From the NCBI GenBank assembly GCA_965200805.1, contig OZ241384.1, positions 1 through 64,000 on the forward strand: a stretch of DNA of 64,000 bases, written 5' to 3'. Source of the stretch: MPNP01 sp026709725. GTDB taxonomy: Bacteria; Pseudomonadota; Alphaproteobacteria; Rhodobacterales; Rhodobacteraceae. Both the position numbers and the translations under genes were made by a program. Under the pieces are notes generated by a model. The model was not told the origin of the DNA. It searched no databases and saw only the letters and a program-made list of their open reading frames with translations. Shown piece by piece: positions 49,010 through 58,316 of the stretch. Position 1 is the stretch's first letter, and each line of letters starts with the position of its first letter.

Positions 49010-50493
49010 CCCTGCCGGCATCGCTGACCGGCTGGAACGCCATCACACAGCCCCGGTGCAGCCAGAACGGCTTTCGTGAATACGATCTCCGCTGGCGCTA
49101 TCCCGAAGAAATTAATCTGCCGGGTATGGTTGCCATCGGTCAGGCCCTCGGCGCGCTGATTCGGCGGCACAGCAGCACCAGCGAGATCGTGATTGGTTGT
49201 GATTTCCGATCCTATTCACAATCCATTCGCCATGCTCTGGCTCTGGGTCTCATCAATGCCGGCATCCGAGTCACGGATGTCGGAACAGTGATTTCGCCCA
49301 TCGTTTACTATGCCCGTGTCCATTTCGGCATCGGCGCAATGGCCATGGTGACCGCATCCCACAATCCGGACGGCTGGACGGGCATAAAATTCGGATTCCG
49401 GCATCCCCTGACCTGCTCACCCGAGGAAATGAAGCAGTTGAAATCGCTGGTTCCGGGCAAGCAGCCCACAGCGCGTCCCGGTGGCAGCTACACCATCAAC
49501 ACCAGTCCGGCGGCGGCCTACCTTGCCAGTCTCGCAAAAGCCCCCATCAGGCGCAAACTTCGCATCGTCTGCGCAACGGGCAACGGGACAGCCAGCATGT
49601 TCGCCCCCGCTCTGCTCGAGCGCCTTGGCGTAACCGTCATACCACACCACTGCACGGCCGATTGCGCATTCCCCAACTACAACCCCAACCCCGAATCACT
49701 TGAGATGCTCAGGGATATGCAAAACGCCGTCACCCGCACCGGGGCTGACCTTGCGCTTGGATTTGATGGCGACGGTGATCGTCTGGGTGTGGTGGATAAC
49801 ACGGCAGCCATCATCCATGCCGACAAGGCCGGTCTCCTGATTGCCCGCCACCTCGCACCCCGTCATCCGAACAGCCGGATCCTGGTGGACATAAAATCCA
49901 CCTCACTTTTCGCCGATGATCCGATCCTCTCCAGGCATGGCGTCAAAACAGAGTACTGGAAAACAGGTCACGGACATATCAAGGCCCGCCTTGCCGAAAC
50001 CGGTGCGCTGGCCGCTTTCGAGAGATCCGGCCACTACTATTTTGGCAAGACCATTGGTCATGGATTTGACTGTTCGCTGCACGCCACCCTTGCCCTCCTG
50101 CAGGTCCTTGATGATCATCCCGAGACAACGCTTGCGGCGCTCCACAATGAACTCCCCACAACCTGGATGACGCCCGCACTGAATCCGCCATGTGCAGATC
50201 AGGCCAAATACACTGTCATGGATCGAATCACCGAACGTTTCAGGGCCATGGAACACCAGAAGACGCCCTTCGCCGGACACAGGATTGCCGGCATCCTGAC
50301 CATCAATGGAGTCCGCGCCACCCTCACAAACGGCTCCTGGACTCTCATCCGTGCCTCATCCAATACACCCAATCTTGTCATCGTCTGCGAAAGCAAAACC
50401 GGTCAGGATGACCTGCGCACTCTCCTCGAGGCGACCACATCCCTCCTCCGCGCCGAGCCCGAGGTCGGCGCATTCGAGATCTCTCCGGAGTGA
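49006..50493 (+). CDS. Phosphomannomutase/phosphoglucomutase
   Basis: 495 aa alpha-D-phosphohexomutase of the AlgC/ManB type, interconverting 1- and 6-phosphates of mannose and glucose for LPS and exopolysaccharide precursors. The phosphoserine loop is VTASHNPDGW, the metal loop FDGDGDRLGV, the sugar-binding loop AFERSGHYYF (GEMSGH-equivalent) and a phosphate-binding WTLIRASSNTP near the C-terminus. The SGHYYF loop begins AFERS rather than the common GEMS, a family-level variation. The start overlaps the kdsA stop. Confidence 0.92.
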   Translation: MTLPASLTGWNAITQPRCSQNGFREYDLRWRYPEEINLPGMVAIGQALGALIRRHSSTSEIVIGCDFRSYSQSIRHALALGLINAGIRVTDVGTVISPIVYYARVHFGIGAMAMVTASHNPDGWTGIKFGFRHPLTCSPEEMKQLKSLVPGKQPTARPGGSYTINTSPAAAYLASLAKAPIRRKLRIVCATGNGTASMFAPALLERLGVTVIPHHCTADCAFPNYNPNPESLEMLRDMQNAVTRTGADLALGFDGDGDRLGVVDNTAAIIHADKAGLLIARHLAPRHPNSRILVDIKSTSLFADDPILSRHGVKTEYWKTGHGHIKARLAETGALAAFERSGHYYFGKTIGHGFDCSLHATLALLQVLDDHPETTLAALHNELPTTWMTPALNPPCADQAKYTVMDRITERFRAMEHQKTPFAGHRIAGILTINGVRATLTNGSWTLIRASSNTPNLVIVCESKTGQDDLRTLLEATTSLLRAEPEVGAFEISPE

Positions 50494-51113
50494 CCGACGC
50501 CCGCTTCCCGGCCACACTTCTCCCGGGAAATTCGCCCTCCTCCTCCATTCCGAGCCATGGAAAGACGAAGCGCGGTCAACGGCCAGCCATCAACACTCCA
50601 AATCGTGCCCCACTTCCAGTCTGACCTGCAATGCCCCGGCGGCAGATTCGGGCAATTCGTTCCTTGCCTTGAGACATTTGCAATATGGCAAATGATAGTC
50701 TGCATAATGCCAAAAGGCAGGGACGGGTCGGAGACCCTGCCGCCCCTCCCGGTCATCGGCAACATGGGCGACAAGACAGGACGGGGCGCAGGATGCCAGC
50801 CCACAGCCCCCGGGGAAGGAGAAACCGGTCATTGCCCGTCACACGGTCGCCATCCTGTCTGCCTGAGGCATCCCGTGCCGCCTCGGACCAGCCCCACTGA
50901 ACTCAGGTGCTGGACGCGCCCCGCCGCCGCCCGATGGTGCCAGGAGGCGGCCCCGTAGTGAGCTCGCCCGGGATGTTCAGAACGGTCCCGGCGCGCGGTC
51001 CACGCCAATCCGACAATGACCATTCGACCGTGACCGGGTGCTGGGTGGTGCCGATTGTTCGGGCATCCGTTGTGGCGACATCCTCGAAAGACGAAACCCG
51101 CACCCGGGGCCAC
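50494..51113. other. Intergenic region without recognisable gene
   Basis: 620 bp between the phosphomannomutase gene and the hairpin element. Overlapping frames on both strands show no conserved motifs. A weak 7-bp inverted repeat (TTCCCGG/CCGGGAA, 50,505-50,529) follows the stop codon but lacks a T run. Confidence 0.45.
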
Positions 51114-51382
51114 GGGTGTGATCCTCGTATGGCTGACTCGGGAATCTGCACATCATTGATAACAGGTGATCCGCCAACATCGCATTCGCCCCCAATCAGC
51201 GATCCGGCGATGCATCGGCCCCGTTTCCCGAATGCTTCGCAGCAGCACCGATCCATGCCGCCTCCCGGACCCGTGCCAAAAGGCTCCACCTGGCACGGGC
51301 GGCCCGATTCGACCGAATCGGGCCGGGAGCCGGGGCGCGTCAGGAGATGTCATGAAAAGTCAGCCATGGGAGAATCACTCCC
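51114..51382 (-). repeat. Hairpin-rich dispersed element, copy 2 (inverted relative to copy 1)
   Basis: Reverse-complement relative of 20,955-21,223. The same three hairpins are present. The long stem (51,301-51,324) reads GGCCCGATTCG/CGAATCGGGCC, differing from copy 1 at one base pair with the partner base changed to match (T-A to C-G). The 9-bp CCCGTGCCA/TGGCACGGG stem and the GGGAG/CTCCC stem are unchanged. The conserved tail contains ATCCTCGTATGGCTGA. Divergence with pairing kept points to selection on structure, or to a palindrome recognised as DNA. Confidence 0.65.
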
Positions 51383-51729
51383 CGGGGCCACCACCGCACT
51401 TGACTTTCACGCCGATGTCCGGGGCATGCCCGTGACCGCATGCACGGTGCTGCGCGCGATGCCAATTGCGCGGGCAAATCCGCGTGGGGGAGCGGCCAGC
51501 CGCCGGCTGCTGCCCGGTCAACGGTTGCCAGGCGTCCGCGATGGAAACGTTCCGGTCCCTACTGACGATTATGGCTTGATTCCTGCAAGCGTGATTCGTA
51601 TTGGCGAACACTGTTCTCCCGCGTGCGGTTGCAAGCACGCTCAAGTCGTGACCGGGACCATGCTGCGGCTGCCGTATGCGGAATTGACTTGCGTCCCTCC
51701 GTGATGCGGCAGAGCGAGGCATGACCTGT
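51383..51729. other. Spacer before tRNA-Gln, no gene seen
   Basis: About 350 bp between the hairpin element and the tRNA gene. No frame has a recognisable product, and I see no clear tRNA promoter. Confidence 0.4.
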
Positions 51730-51804
51730 TGGGGTGTAGCCAAGTGGTAAGGCAGCGGGTTTTGATCCCGTGTACCGTAGGTTCGAATCCTACCACCCCA
51801 GCCA
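51730..51804 (+). tRNA. tRNA-Gln (anticodon UUG)
   Basis: Cloverleaf visible by eye. The acceptor stem TGGGGTG pairs with CACCCCA. The D arm contains AGCCAAGTGGTAAGGC, the anticodon stem is GCGGG/CCCGT around loop TTTTGAT with TTG at positions 34-36, and the T arm is GTAGGTTCGAATCCTAC. A genomically encoded GCCA end follows (51,801-51,804). Confidence 0.97.
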
Positions 51805-51891
51805 GTTCGTTCTCACAGGATATGCCTGATTGCCGTCAGCCTTGCCACGCTTGCGGGTTGGGAGAGGCTCAGGAGCAGACTGTGCGTTGAT

Positions 51892-52686
51892 ATGGCATAC
51901 AAAAACTCCGGCACCGCATGCTGTGACACAGAGTCCGGTCGCCTGATCGCATTGCATGGATTGATCCTTGTCCTTGCAATGACATTTGCCTGCGCAGCCA
52001 CCGCTGAAATGTGGCGCGGCCTGACCATCGCTCCCGAGTTCCGCTGTTCCCCCTATGACCGAAAACGGGATTACGGTTATCCACAGTCGATTGAACAAGA
52101 GATTGTGAAGAGTCTGGGCGCGATCTATGGACCTTACACCGGCACATGTTTTTCCAGTACTTATGAGACGGATATTGAACACATGGTGTCGGCAAGCGAA
52201 GCGCATGATAGCGGGCTCTGCGCTGCCGACAGGGCAACGCGGGCCCGGTTTGCGACCGATTTGCGCAATCTGACCCTTGCCTCGCCAACCGTGAATCGCC
52301 GGAATAAAAGCGGCAAGGATGCCGCGGAGTGGCTGCCGGAGCGCAACCGCTGCTGGTTTGCCGCCCGTATCGTTGAGGTGCGCCGTGCCTACAGCCTCAC
52401 CATCGACCAGCGCGAGGCCCGGGCGCTCGAACGGGTTCTTTCCCGATGCGGGAGCACGGACATGGAGCCGATGGTCTGCCACAGAACGACCGGGAGTCAT
52501 CAAAGGCCGTCCACAACCCCGGCGCAGGATGAAAACGATGATGTGCTGGTTCGCTATGATGACAATCGCAACGGTCGTATCACCTGTAAAGAAGCGCGCC
52601 GCCATGGCATCGCTCCCGTCCATCACGAGCACCCCGCCTACCGCTATATGCGTGACGGGGATGGTGATGGCGTCGTCTGTGAGTAG
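51892..52686 (+). CDS. Secreted DUF1524 (HNH-type) nuclease-like protein with C-terminal Excalibur domain
   Basis: 264 aa. A hydrophobic segment (LHGLILVLAMTFACAATAEM, residues about 21-40) looks like a signal peptide with cleavage after ATA or AEM. The central domain carries the GmrSD/DUF1524 pattern DIEHMVSASEAHDSG, then NLTLASPTVNRRNKSGKD and a Cys/Trp-rich stretch ending RALERVLSRC, as in secreted HNH endonucleases. The last part, DDNRNGRITCKEA to YRYMRDGDGDGVVCE, is an Excalibur calcium-binding motif (DxDxDGxxCE). Likely an exported nuclease. It begins 88 bp after tRNA-Gln. The start choice is weak because no clear ribosome site precedes ATG 51,892. Confidence 0.75.
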   Translation: MAYKNSGTACCDTESGRLIALHGLILVLAMTFACAATAEMWRGLTIAPEFRCSPYDRKRDYGYPQSIEQEIVKSLGAIYGPYTGTCFSSTYETDIEHMVSASEAHDSGLCAADRATRARFATDLRNLTLASPTVNRRNKSGKDAAEWLPERNRCWFAARIVEVRRAYSLTIDQREARALERVLSRCGSTDMEPMVCHRTTGSHQRPSTTPAQDENDDVLVRYDDNRNGRITCKEARRHGIAPVHHEHPAYRYMRDGDGDGVVCE

Positions 52687-53210
52687 CCACATCGCCCCTT
52701 CATGCAGGACAGCGTTTCGCATGCACTGCGATACATATCCACCCCATCACCATGAAACACATCGCCAATGGACTCCAGCCAGGGGGGACGCAGGCAGCGT
52801 CTCTGCCGAACGGGGTTGGCTTCAGTGCCGGAACTGTCCCGGATGATGCTGAGATGCATCAGGAGGAATTGCCGTCTCCGGACCACATTCAGGGAACAGG
52901 CCCGTTGGCATCCGCCGCGACACGCCCCGAAACGTGGTGCAGGTGATGGCTTTTGAGGGACGGCGGCATCAAAACGAAGAGCAGGTGGGGGCCGATCCTG
53001 GATGAGAGACTCAACTGATGCGCCTGACAGTGGTGCACGACAGGTTCCGCCCGCAGGCAAAATTTCAAAGTTTCCGATCTGACCCTGCGCATAATTTTGG
53101 TCACACGAACGGCTTCGGATCAAACTGGATGCGATTCATCAAAAAGGGTGCATCCCTGATGGTATGCGTGGTATAGGCATTTCTTCAGGCATGGATAAAG
53201 GAGTGATGCT
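52687..53210. other. Upstream region of the thi operon, no gene seen
   Basis: 524 bp between the nuclease-like gene and thiM. Frames on either strand lack motifs. I looked for a thiamin-pyrophosphate riboswitch (CUGAGA and ACCUGAUCUGGAUAAUGC-like boxes) and did not see one. Confidence 0.5.
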
Positions 53211-53999
53211 GTGCATGGACCGTCTGATTTTCTTATGGCAGTGCGCAAGGCTGAACCGCTTGTGCAGAATATCACCAACTATGTTGCGATGAATGTGATG
53301 GCGAATGTTCTGTTGTCAGCCGGGGCATCTCCTGCAATGGTTCATGCCCGTGATGAGGGGGCGGAGTTTGCCAGAATCGCCGATGCGCTCACAATCAATA
53401 TCGGTACCCTTGATCAGGAATGGCTTGAATGCATGGCACTGGCAGCGGCATCCGCCAAGGAGCATGGAACACCATGGGTTCTGGATCCGGTCGCTGTGGG
53501 TGCAACAGAGCTGCGGCAGAAGGCCGGAGAGCGACTGCTTGGCATTGGCCCCACGGTTATCCGCGGCAATGCTTCGGAGATTCTGGCACTTGCGGGACGG
53601 TTGGCAGGAGGACACGGCGTTGATGCCACGGACGCTGTGTCGGATGCTGAAGCGGCAGCGAGAGATCTTGCAAGCCGCAGCGGTGCGGTCGTTGCCGTGA
53701 GTGGTGCTGAGGATTTTGTGACAGACGGAAAGCAGGCCAAACGGATTACCAATGGTGACCCGATCATGGCGCGCGTAACGGCACTGGGATGTTCACTGAC
53801 AGGAATTATCGGTGCGTTTCTGCCAACAGGATCAGCCTTTGATGCCACAGTGGCCGGTATGACCTATTTTGCTGTTGCCGGTGAAGCGGCCGCCCAACGC
53901 TCCAAGGGCCCGGGCCGATTCCAGGTCTGTCTCCTTGACGCACTCAGTGCGATCAGCGGCGAGACGCTGGACACGATGGCATGTGTGACACGCGTCTGA
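53211..53999 (+). CDS. thiM: Hydroxyethylthiazole kinase
   Basis: 262 aa cytosolic kinase salvaging the thiazole moiety of thiamin. Diagnostic segments are PLVQNITNYVAMNVMAN, LSAGASPAMVHA, NIGTLDQEW, WVLDPVAVGAT, VIRGNASEI and the ATP-site TALGCSLTGIIGAFL. GTG start, with AAAGGAG ten bases upstream. It overlaps thiE by 19 bases, and thiE overlaps thiD, giving a tightly coupled salvage operon. Confidence 0.94.
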   Translation: MHGPSDFLMAVRKAEPLVQNITNYVAMNVMANVLLSAGASPAMVHARDEGAEFARIADALTINIGTLDQEWLECMALAAASAKEHGTPWVLDPVAVGATELRQKAGERLLGIGPTVIRGNASEILALAGRLAGGHGVDATDAVSDAEAAARDLASRSGAVVAVSGAEDFVTDGKQAKRITNGDPIMARVTALGCSLTGIIGAFLPTGSAFDATVAGMTYFAVAGEAAAQRSKGPGRFQVCLLDALSAISGETLDTMACVTRV

Positions 54000-54610
54000 T
54001 TCCACCGCTGTGTTATCTGACAGACGCATCGGCACCATTGCCTATTCCCGAGCAGGCCGAACGCGCTGCACAGGGAGGGGCCCGCTGGATTCAACTCCGG
54101 CACAAGTCCCTGACAGGAGCGGATTTTCATGATCTGGCGTGCGCGACACGGGAGCGGATTCGGCCTCACGGTGCTGAATTGCTGATCAACGATCATGTTG
54201 ATGTGGCCTGTTCGATTGGTGCGTACGGGGTGCATATCGGTCAATCTGACGGGGATGCCCGTGAGGTCCGGGAGCGGATTGGCCCTGATGCTGTCCTTGG
54301 CCTCTCGATTGAGAACATCGAACAGATTGCATCTGTACCGGAAGGCCGTGTCACCTATCTCGGTGTCGGCCCGGTACGGGCAACGCCAAGCAAGACGGAT
54401 CATGCACCACCGATCGGCTTTGATGGGCTGGCCGAGATTGTCCGGAATACAAACCACCCCTGCCTTGCCATTGGCGGCCTCGGCGCTGCGGACATCGCAC
54501 AGGTCAAGGCAACAGGCTGTGCCGGACTTGCCGTCGTCTCAGCAATTGCACATGCCACGGATCTCACCCTGGCAACCGAGGCGATCCTGAAGGGGTGGGA
54601 AGCCTCATGA
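53981..54610 (+). CDS. thiE: Thiamine-phosphate synthase
   Basis: 209 aa TIM-barrel enzyme joining HMP-pyrophosphate and thiazole phosphate into thiamin phosphate. Family marks are WIQLRHKSLTG, LLINDHVDVA, GVHIGQSDGDAREVR, VTYLGVGPVRATPSKTD, LAIGGLG and AVVSAIAHA. The start lies inside the thiM 3' end. Confidence 0.94.
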   Translation: MCDTRLIPPLCYLTDASAPLPIPEQAERAAQGGARWIQLRHKSLTGADFHDLACATRERIRPHGAELLINDHVDVACSIGAYGVHIGQSDGDAREVRERIGPDAVLGLSIENIEQIASVPEGRVTYLGVGPVRATPSKTDHAPPIGFDGLAEIVRNTNHPCLAIGGLGAADIAQVKATGCAGLAVVSAIAHATDLTLATEAILKGWEAS

Positions 54611-55425
54611 TACCAAATGTCCTGACAATCGCCGGATCGGATCCATCGGGGGGTGCTGGCATACAGGCGGATATCAAGGCGATTTCAGCCAATGGTGGCT
54701 ATGCAATGGCTGTCATCACCGGTCTCACGGTCCAGAATACGATGGGTGTTCAGAGGGTGGCGATGGTGGACAGCGGGATGGTGCAGGCCCAGATTGCCAG
54801 CATCTGTGACGATATCCGCATTGATGCGATCAAGATCGGAATGTTGGGTGATGAAGCGACCACACGGACAGTGGCCACATCTCTTGAGACGCTGGAGGCA
54901 CCCGTCGTCCTGGACCCTGTCATGGTTGCCAAGGGCGGTGACCGTCTCCTGGAGCCGGCTGCCGTCAAAGCATTGCAATCCTGCATGATCCCCCTGGCCA
55001 CCGTCATAACCCCGAACATCCCGGAGGCGGCCGACCTGCTCGGCACCTCCGAAGCGCAAACGCTTGAGGAGATGCTGGTGCAGGGATCCCGGCTTCTCGC
55101 CCTGGGGTGCAGGTCCGTCTACATCAAGGGGGGTCATCTTTCCGGTGCAAAATCAACAGATCTTCTGGTCACGGAAGCGGAGACCGAGACGCTGCGTGCA
55201 AATCGGATCATGACCCGGAACACCCACGGAACAGGATGCACCTTCGCGGCTGCACTGGCAACACAGATTGCTCACGGTCATGCCCTGACCCAGGCCGCCC
55301 GACATGCCAAGTCATACATCACCGCTGCGATCAGGGATGCTGACACCCTTTCGGTCGGAAACGGACACGGCCCTGTACACCATTTCCCGCACCGGATGGA
55401 TGATTCCCGCCATCACCGCACCTGA
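54607..55425 (+). CDS. thiD: Hydroxymethylpyrimidine/phosphomethylpyrimidine kinase
   Basis: 272 aa ribokinase-fold enzyme phosphorylating HMP and HMP-P. It shows VLTIAGSDPSGGAGIQAD, ITGLTVQNTMGV, IKIGMLG, VLDPVMVAKGG, TPNIPEAADLL, YIKGGHL and the anion-hole NTHGTGCTFAAALA. ATG at 54,607 overlaps the thiE stop (ATGA). With thiM and thiE it completes salvage from HMP and thiazole to thiamin phosphate. Confidence 0.95.
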   Translation: MIPNVLTIAGSDPSGGAGIQADIKAISANGGYAMAVITGLTVQNTMGVQRVAMVDSGMVQAQIASICDDIRIDAIKIGMLGDEATTRTVATSLETLEAPVVLDPVMVAKGGDRLLEPAAVKALQSCMIPLATVITPNIPEAADLLGTSEAQTLEEMLVQGSRLLALGCRSVYIKGGHLSGAKSTDLLVTEAETETLRANRIMTRNTHGTGCTFAAALATQIAHGHALTQAARHAKSYITAAIRDADTLSVGNGHGPVHHFPHRMDDSRHHRT

Positions 55426-55576
55426 CCGTCATTGCGTTCACACCCATCACTCCCCGACCGAAACCTTCCAGCCGAAGAGGGCCCGCATTCCCGTCAGCGG
55501 GTCGGCCTTCGATCCGGTTTCCCTGCTTGAGAGGGACCGGGAACCCTGGCCGGACAGTGGACTGGCTGGATGATTT

Positions 55577-56392
55577 TCAGGGGTATTTGGCCGGGACAAG
55601 AGTCTGCTCGCTGAACGGGGGGCGGATATATCCCTTCGACTCCTCGCGCTCGGGAAATGTGATGCGTTCCGGGGTGAGGTCCCTGTAGGGAATCATGGAC
55701 AGCAGATGGCTGATACAGTTCAGCCTGGCGTGAGGCTTGATATCGGCATCGACAACATACCATGGCGCCTGTTTGATATCCGTGTGATCAAACATGACAT
55801 CCTTGGCCCGGGAGTAGTCAACCCATCTGCGTCGGGCCTCAAGATCAATCGGAGAGAGTTTCCAGCGCTTGTGCGGCTCTTCGAGGCGGCTGAGAAACCG
55901 GCGCTCCTGCTCCGCATCGGAGATTGAGAACCAGTATTTGATGAGAATGATGCCGGAACGGACCAGCATCCGCTCGAACTGGGGACAGCTGCGCAGAAAT
56001 TCGCGGTAGTCCTCGTCACTGCAGAACCCCATGACCCGCTCAACACCAGCGCGGTTGTACCAGCTGCGATCAAAGAGAACGATTTCGCCAGCGGCAGGAA
56101 GATGGGCGCAGTAGCGCTGGAAATACCACTGGTTCTGTTCCCGATCATTGGGTGCGGGAAGCGCGACAACCCGGCATGTGCGCGGATTGAGGTGCTGGGT
56201 GATTCTCTTGATGACACCCCCCTTGCCAGCCGCATCCCGCCCCTCAAAGAGCACGACAACCTTGAGACCCTTGTGCTTGACCCATGCCTGCAACTTGACC
56301 AGCTCAAGCTGAAGACGAAAGATTTCCCGCCTGTAGACTCGGCCTGATATCTGTTTTGGCCCGGCTTTACTCATGAACCGGGTGCTCTCCAC
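55577..56392 (-). CDS. ppk2: Polyphosphate kinase 2 family protein
   Basis: 271 aa, the typical single-domain PPK2 size, transferring phosphate between polyphosphate and nucleoside phosphates. Walker A is LFEGRDAAGKGGVIKR, with PAPNDREQNQWYFQRY, Walker B-like FDRSWYNRAGVERVMGF, and the lid IKYWFSISDAEQERRF followed by DPRKRWKLSPID-like RWKLSPIDLEARRRW. Monocistronic. The preceding thiD gene is convergent. Confidence 0.93.
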   Translation of the reverse strand: MESTRFMSKAGPKQISGRVYRREIFRLQLELVKLQAWVKHKGLKVVVLFEGRDAAGKGGVIKRITQHLNPRTCRVVALPAPNDREQNQWYFQRYCAHLPAAGEIVLFDRSWYNRAGVERVMGFCSDEDYREFLRSCPQFERMLVRSGIILIKYWFSISDAEQERRFLSRLEEPHKRWKLSPIDLEARRRWVDYSRAKDVMFDHTDIKQAPWYVVDADIKPHARLNCISHLLSMIPYRDLTPERITFPEREESKGYIRPPFSEQTLVPAKYP

Positions 56393-56503
56393 AGCGGCAC
56401 TGCATCCGGGGAACCCGGACCCTGGTGATTTCCGCCGATGATTGTCTCCATGCTCAACATGATCGGGATCCTTGATTCGTGAACATTGTGACTCACGGAT
56501 TGG

Positions 56504-56911
56504 TCAGGTTTGGCAGGCAATGACCTCAACTTCAACACAGAACTCAGGCCGGGTGAACCCGCTGACCATCATGAGGGTTGATGCGGGGGGAACGGGAAGG
56601 TCGCGAATCCAGTCATCCCGGACAGACATGTAGTCGGCAAAACCGTTCCGATCGGTAACAAAGGCTGAAATTTTGGCAACATCGTTGCGTGACATATCCG
56701 CCTCGTCGAGAATGGCGTCAATCGATTGAAAAATCAGTCTGGCCTGGGCCGCTGTCCCCACTGGAACTGAACCATCCGGCTGGATTGCAATCTGTCCTGA
56801 AACATGAAGGATTCGATTGATCCCTTCAACAAGGGATGCATGCGCATAATTGGCCAGCGGTGGATGCAGTGCCGGCGGCAGGATCGCAACCCGCTTTGAC
56901 AGCGTCCCCAT
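56504..56911 (-). CDS. RidA/YjgF/RutC family protein
   Basis: 135 aa from ATG 56,911 (MGTLSKRVAI). An in-frame upstream start would add an unconserved Arg/Asp-rich tail. Family features are NYAHASLVEGINRILHVSGQI, QARLIFQSIDAILDEADM, DVAKISAFVTDR, the PPASTLMMV motif and the C-terminal VEVEVIA. RidA enzymes hydrolyse reactive enamine/imine intermediates, and RutC relatives act in pyrimidine catabolism. It is divergent from the pyrimidine-type ABC operon, so it may detoxify or process an intermediate of that pathway. Confidence 0.82.
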   Translation of the reverse strand: MGTLSKRVAILPPALHPPLANYAHASLVEGINRILHVSGQIAIQPDGSVPVGTAAQARLIFQSIDAILDEADMSRNDVAKISAFVTDRNGFADYMSVRDDWIRDLPVPPASTLMMVSGFTRPEFCVEVEVIACQT

Positions 56912-57232
56912 CCTGCCGGGTGCCCGACGGCCATCATTGCAGTCGCGGTCATTCTTGCGATCAATTGGCATTGCCATAGATGCTGATCCATGATACAAAG
57001 GAACCCCGTGCAGGATATGATTGCATAGTGATTGATGTCAAGGAACTTGCGGGGGGAAGCGAATGTGATCGCTGATCTCGGATATTTATGCTCCTGCAGT
57101 TGGGCGATAAGGCAGCAGATGAGCGCAACTCGGACTGCTCTGCCGGAAAACCCCGGACCATACACGAATCTCGCCCGACCGATGGTCAGAGATGCGTGAC
57201 TGTGATCGTTGAGTTGAATGAAGGAAACTATC

Positions 57233-58222
57233 ATGAAGAAAATCTTTGGAATTGTCGCGTTCGTCCTTCTGGGCAGCGGCATGAGCTCGGCCATGGAGAT
57301 GAAGGAAGTTGTCTTTGGCAGCAACTGGCTGGCCCAGGCTGAACACGGCGGGTTCTATCAGGCCGTTGCCGATGGCACCTACGAGGCCTGTGGTCTCGAT
57401 GTCTCCATTGTCCCGGGAGGGCCGCAGGTGAACAACCGGGCGCTGATGCTCGCCGGCAAGATCCACTTCCATATGGGTGGGGATCTCCTGCAGGCATTCA
57501 GCTCCGTTCAGGAAGGAATTCCGGTTGTTTCTGTCGCCGCGATCTTCCAGAAACATCCCCAGGTGATCATCGCCCATCCCGGCAAGGCCTCATCCTTTGA
57601 GGACCTGAAAGACCTGACCCTGCTGATCGGTGACAACGGTTTCGCATCGTTTTACCGCTGGATGATCGCCGAATACGGCTTTACCGTCGAACAGCGTGTC
57701 CCGTACACCTTCAACCCGGCCCCATTCCTTGCCGATGAGACTGTTGGCATGCAGGGCTATCTGTCCTCTGAACCCTATGTTGTCGAGAGGGAGGGCGGGT
57801 TCACACCGGAAGTCTTCCTGATCGCAGACGCCGGATACTCCACCTACGCCACGACGATTGAGGCCATGGCTGACACGATTGCCAGCGAGCCTGATGTGGT
57901 TGCATGTTTTGTCGATGGATCCATCAAGGGCTGGTACAACTATCTTTATGGTGATCCGAGCGCAGCGAACGAACTCATCAAGGCGGACAATCCAGAGATG
58001 TCCGATGACAAGATTGCCTATGCGATCGGCAAGATGCTTGAAAACGGCATCGTCGACTCCGGTGATGCCCTGACAATGGGGATCGGTGCTCTCTCGGATG
58101 CCAAGGTCGAGGATTTCTACAACAAAATGATCTCCTCCGGAGTTCTTGGGGAAGAGGTCGACTGGAAGGCGGCCTATACGACAGAATTTGTCAACACGGG
58201 CGTCGGCATGGATCTGAAGTAG
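57233..58222 (+). CDS. ABC transporter substrate-binding protein, THI5/NMT1-SsuA type
   Basis: 329 aa periplasmic binding protein. Signal peptide MKKIFGIVAFVLLGSGMSSA, then VVFGSNWLAQAEHGGFYQA, a ThiY/NMT1-like opening (NWxAxxxHGGFYxA), and NNRALMLAGKIHFHMGG. The family binds nitrate, sulfonates, taurine, and pyrimidines such as HMP or its formylamino derivative. AAGGAAAC precedes the ATG. The neighbours, a cytosine-deaminase-like enzyme and a RidA protein, favour a pyrimidine or other N-heterocyclic ligand. Confidence 0.85.
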   Translation: MKKIFGIVAFVLLGSGMSSAMEMKEVVFGSNWLAQAEHGGFYQAVADGTYEACGLDVSIVPGGPQVNNRALMLAGKIHFHMGGDLLQAFSSVQEGIPVVSVAAIFQKHPQVIIAHPGKASSFEDLKDLTLLIGDNGFASFYRWMIAEYGFTVEQRVPYTFNPAPFLADETVGMQGYLSSEPYVVEREGGFTPEVFLIADAGYSTYATTIEAMADTIASEPDVVACFVDGSIKGWYNYLYGDPSAANELIKADNPEMSDDKIAYAIGKMLENGIVDSGDALTMGIGALSDAKVEDFYNKMISSGVLGEEVDWKAAYTTEFVNTGVGMDLK

Positions 58223-58240
58223 ATCGGGATCGGCTGCCAG

Positions 58241-58276
58241 GACCCTGCTGCCCGCCTGACGGCGGGCAGCAGGGTC
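58241..58276 (+). promoter_or_regulatory. Perfect 16-bp hairpin after the binding-protein gene
   Basis: GACCCTGCTGCCCGCC pairs fully with GGCGGGCAGCAGGGTC across a TGAC loop, 19 bases after the stop and 41 bases before the ATPase start. It is followed by ATTTAATG rather than a T run. It is probably an attenuator or mRNA 3'-end stabiliser that sets high binding-protein expression, as in the first ABC operon. Confidence 0.7.
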
Positions 58277-58316
58277 ATTTAATGAGCCGGGCAGAAACCT
58301 GTCGGAAAGCATAACA

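Noticed and set aside
50505..50529. Rho-independent terminator after the phosphomannomutase gene
   Set aside because: Only a 7-bp stem with an 11-nt loop and no T run.
53000..53210. TPP riboswitch upstream of thiM
   Set aside because: Neither of the conserved THI-box sequence blocks could be found on the plus strand.
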